Positions 51,985-52,082 of a stretch of DNA of 52,082 nucleotides are shown piece by piece. The notes below the pieces were generated by a model. It was not told the DNA's origin and searched no databases. It saw nothing but the letters and a program-made list of their open reading frames with translations. The stretch comes from Microcystis aeruginosa W13-11 (lineage in GTDB: Bacteria; Cyanobacteriota; Cyanobacteriia; Cyanobacteriales; Microcystaceae): positions 1 through 52,082 of the forward strand of contig JAADBR010000008.1 in assembly GCA_009995705.1 (NCBI GenBank). Reading direction: 5' to 3'. The position numbers and the translations under genes are program-made. Numbering within the stretch: the stretch's first letter is position 1; each line of letters opens with the position of its first letter.

Positions 51985-52007
51985 GACGGGAGCTTGGTAG
52001 CCCCGTC
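51985..52007 (-). terminator. Intrinsic terminator of a minus-strand transcript entering from the right edge
   Basis: On the minus strand the sequence is GACGGGGCT, loop, AGCTCCCGTC followed by TTTTTT, with a stem of nine pairs and one bulged base. The transcript would come from beyond 52082 and end here. Nothing in 52008-52082 can be assigned to a known RNA or protein. Confidence 0.7.
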
Positions 52008-52082
52008 GTTTCAACACGGGTCGGAAAAGCGACGCGAGCGGATTTATCCACCGTCCTAATGTCTGTCATGATGTGGGTCATT

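Overview
The window looks like a cyanobacterial chromosome, most probably Microcystis or a close relative. This is a judgement from gene content and style, not from a database match. The evidence is frequent HIP1 octamers (GCGATCGC), a Cph1-type phytochrome with its Rcp1 partner, carotenoid isomerase CrtH, tocopherol cyclase, Ycf23, a cyanobacterial-type D-ribulokinase, and intergenic regions crowded with short inverted-repeat elements, AGTTATCAG-type repeats and worn toxin-antitoxin modules.

Layout. 1-5300: the 3' end of an unidentified gene, a multi-membrane glycosyltransferase-like protein, a small membrane protein and clpC. 5340-9071: an accessory island. It begins with a 136-residue protein whose last 24 residues form a six-cysteine pattern with cyclotide/knottin spacing, followed closely by a two-helix membrane protein. 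Then come a PIN-domain toxin locus with a partial second copy, and a small protein paired with an aspartyl-protease-like protein. A DUF29 gene closes the island. 9231-24289: mostly housekeeping genes: PRC-barrel protein, pyruvate dehydrogenase E2, Ycf23, GlmU, a thioredoxin-fold protein, D-ribulokinase and tocopherol cyclase (divergent, start codons two bases apart), DsrE-like protein, ABC1/UbiB kinase, CrtH and a CapD/WbpM-type dehydratase. 24492-34663: a CobW GTPase, an M3 oligopeptidase, a RelE-type toxin-antitoxin pair, the cph1-rcp1-hybrid kinase signalling cluster and a short-chain dehydrogenase. 34725-42322: a tandem-domain 6-carboxytetrahydropterin synthase, a mosaic of nested small elements, an ABC exporter, a two-gene ATPase plus TOPRIM pair that resembles phage-defence modules, and lepA. 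42656-51921: a second accessory stretch. It has an orphan antitoxin, an EACC1-like small protein overlapping a CHAT-protease/STAND-NTPase gene, a ParE-type toxin with three nonsense codons beside an intact antitoxin, a DUF433 gene, a HicB/HicA pair, a DUF3782 protein with heptad repeats, and a long coiled-coil protein with a C-terminal BRCT domain.

How the genes work together. Three groups look like functional units: cph1-rcp1-histidine kinase (red-light sensing), the two candidate conflict systems (38590-40455 and 43113-46522), and the cystine-knot gene with its downstream membrane protein. The most novel item is the cyclotide-like cysteine framework at 5677-5748. Most other accessory genes are toxin-antitoxin relatives at various stages of decay, often joined to small inverted-repeat elements.
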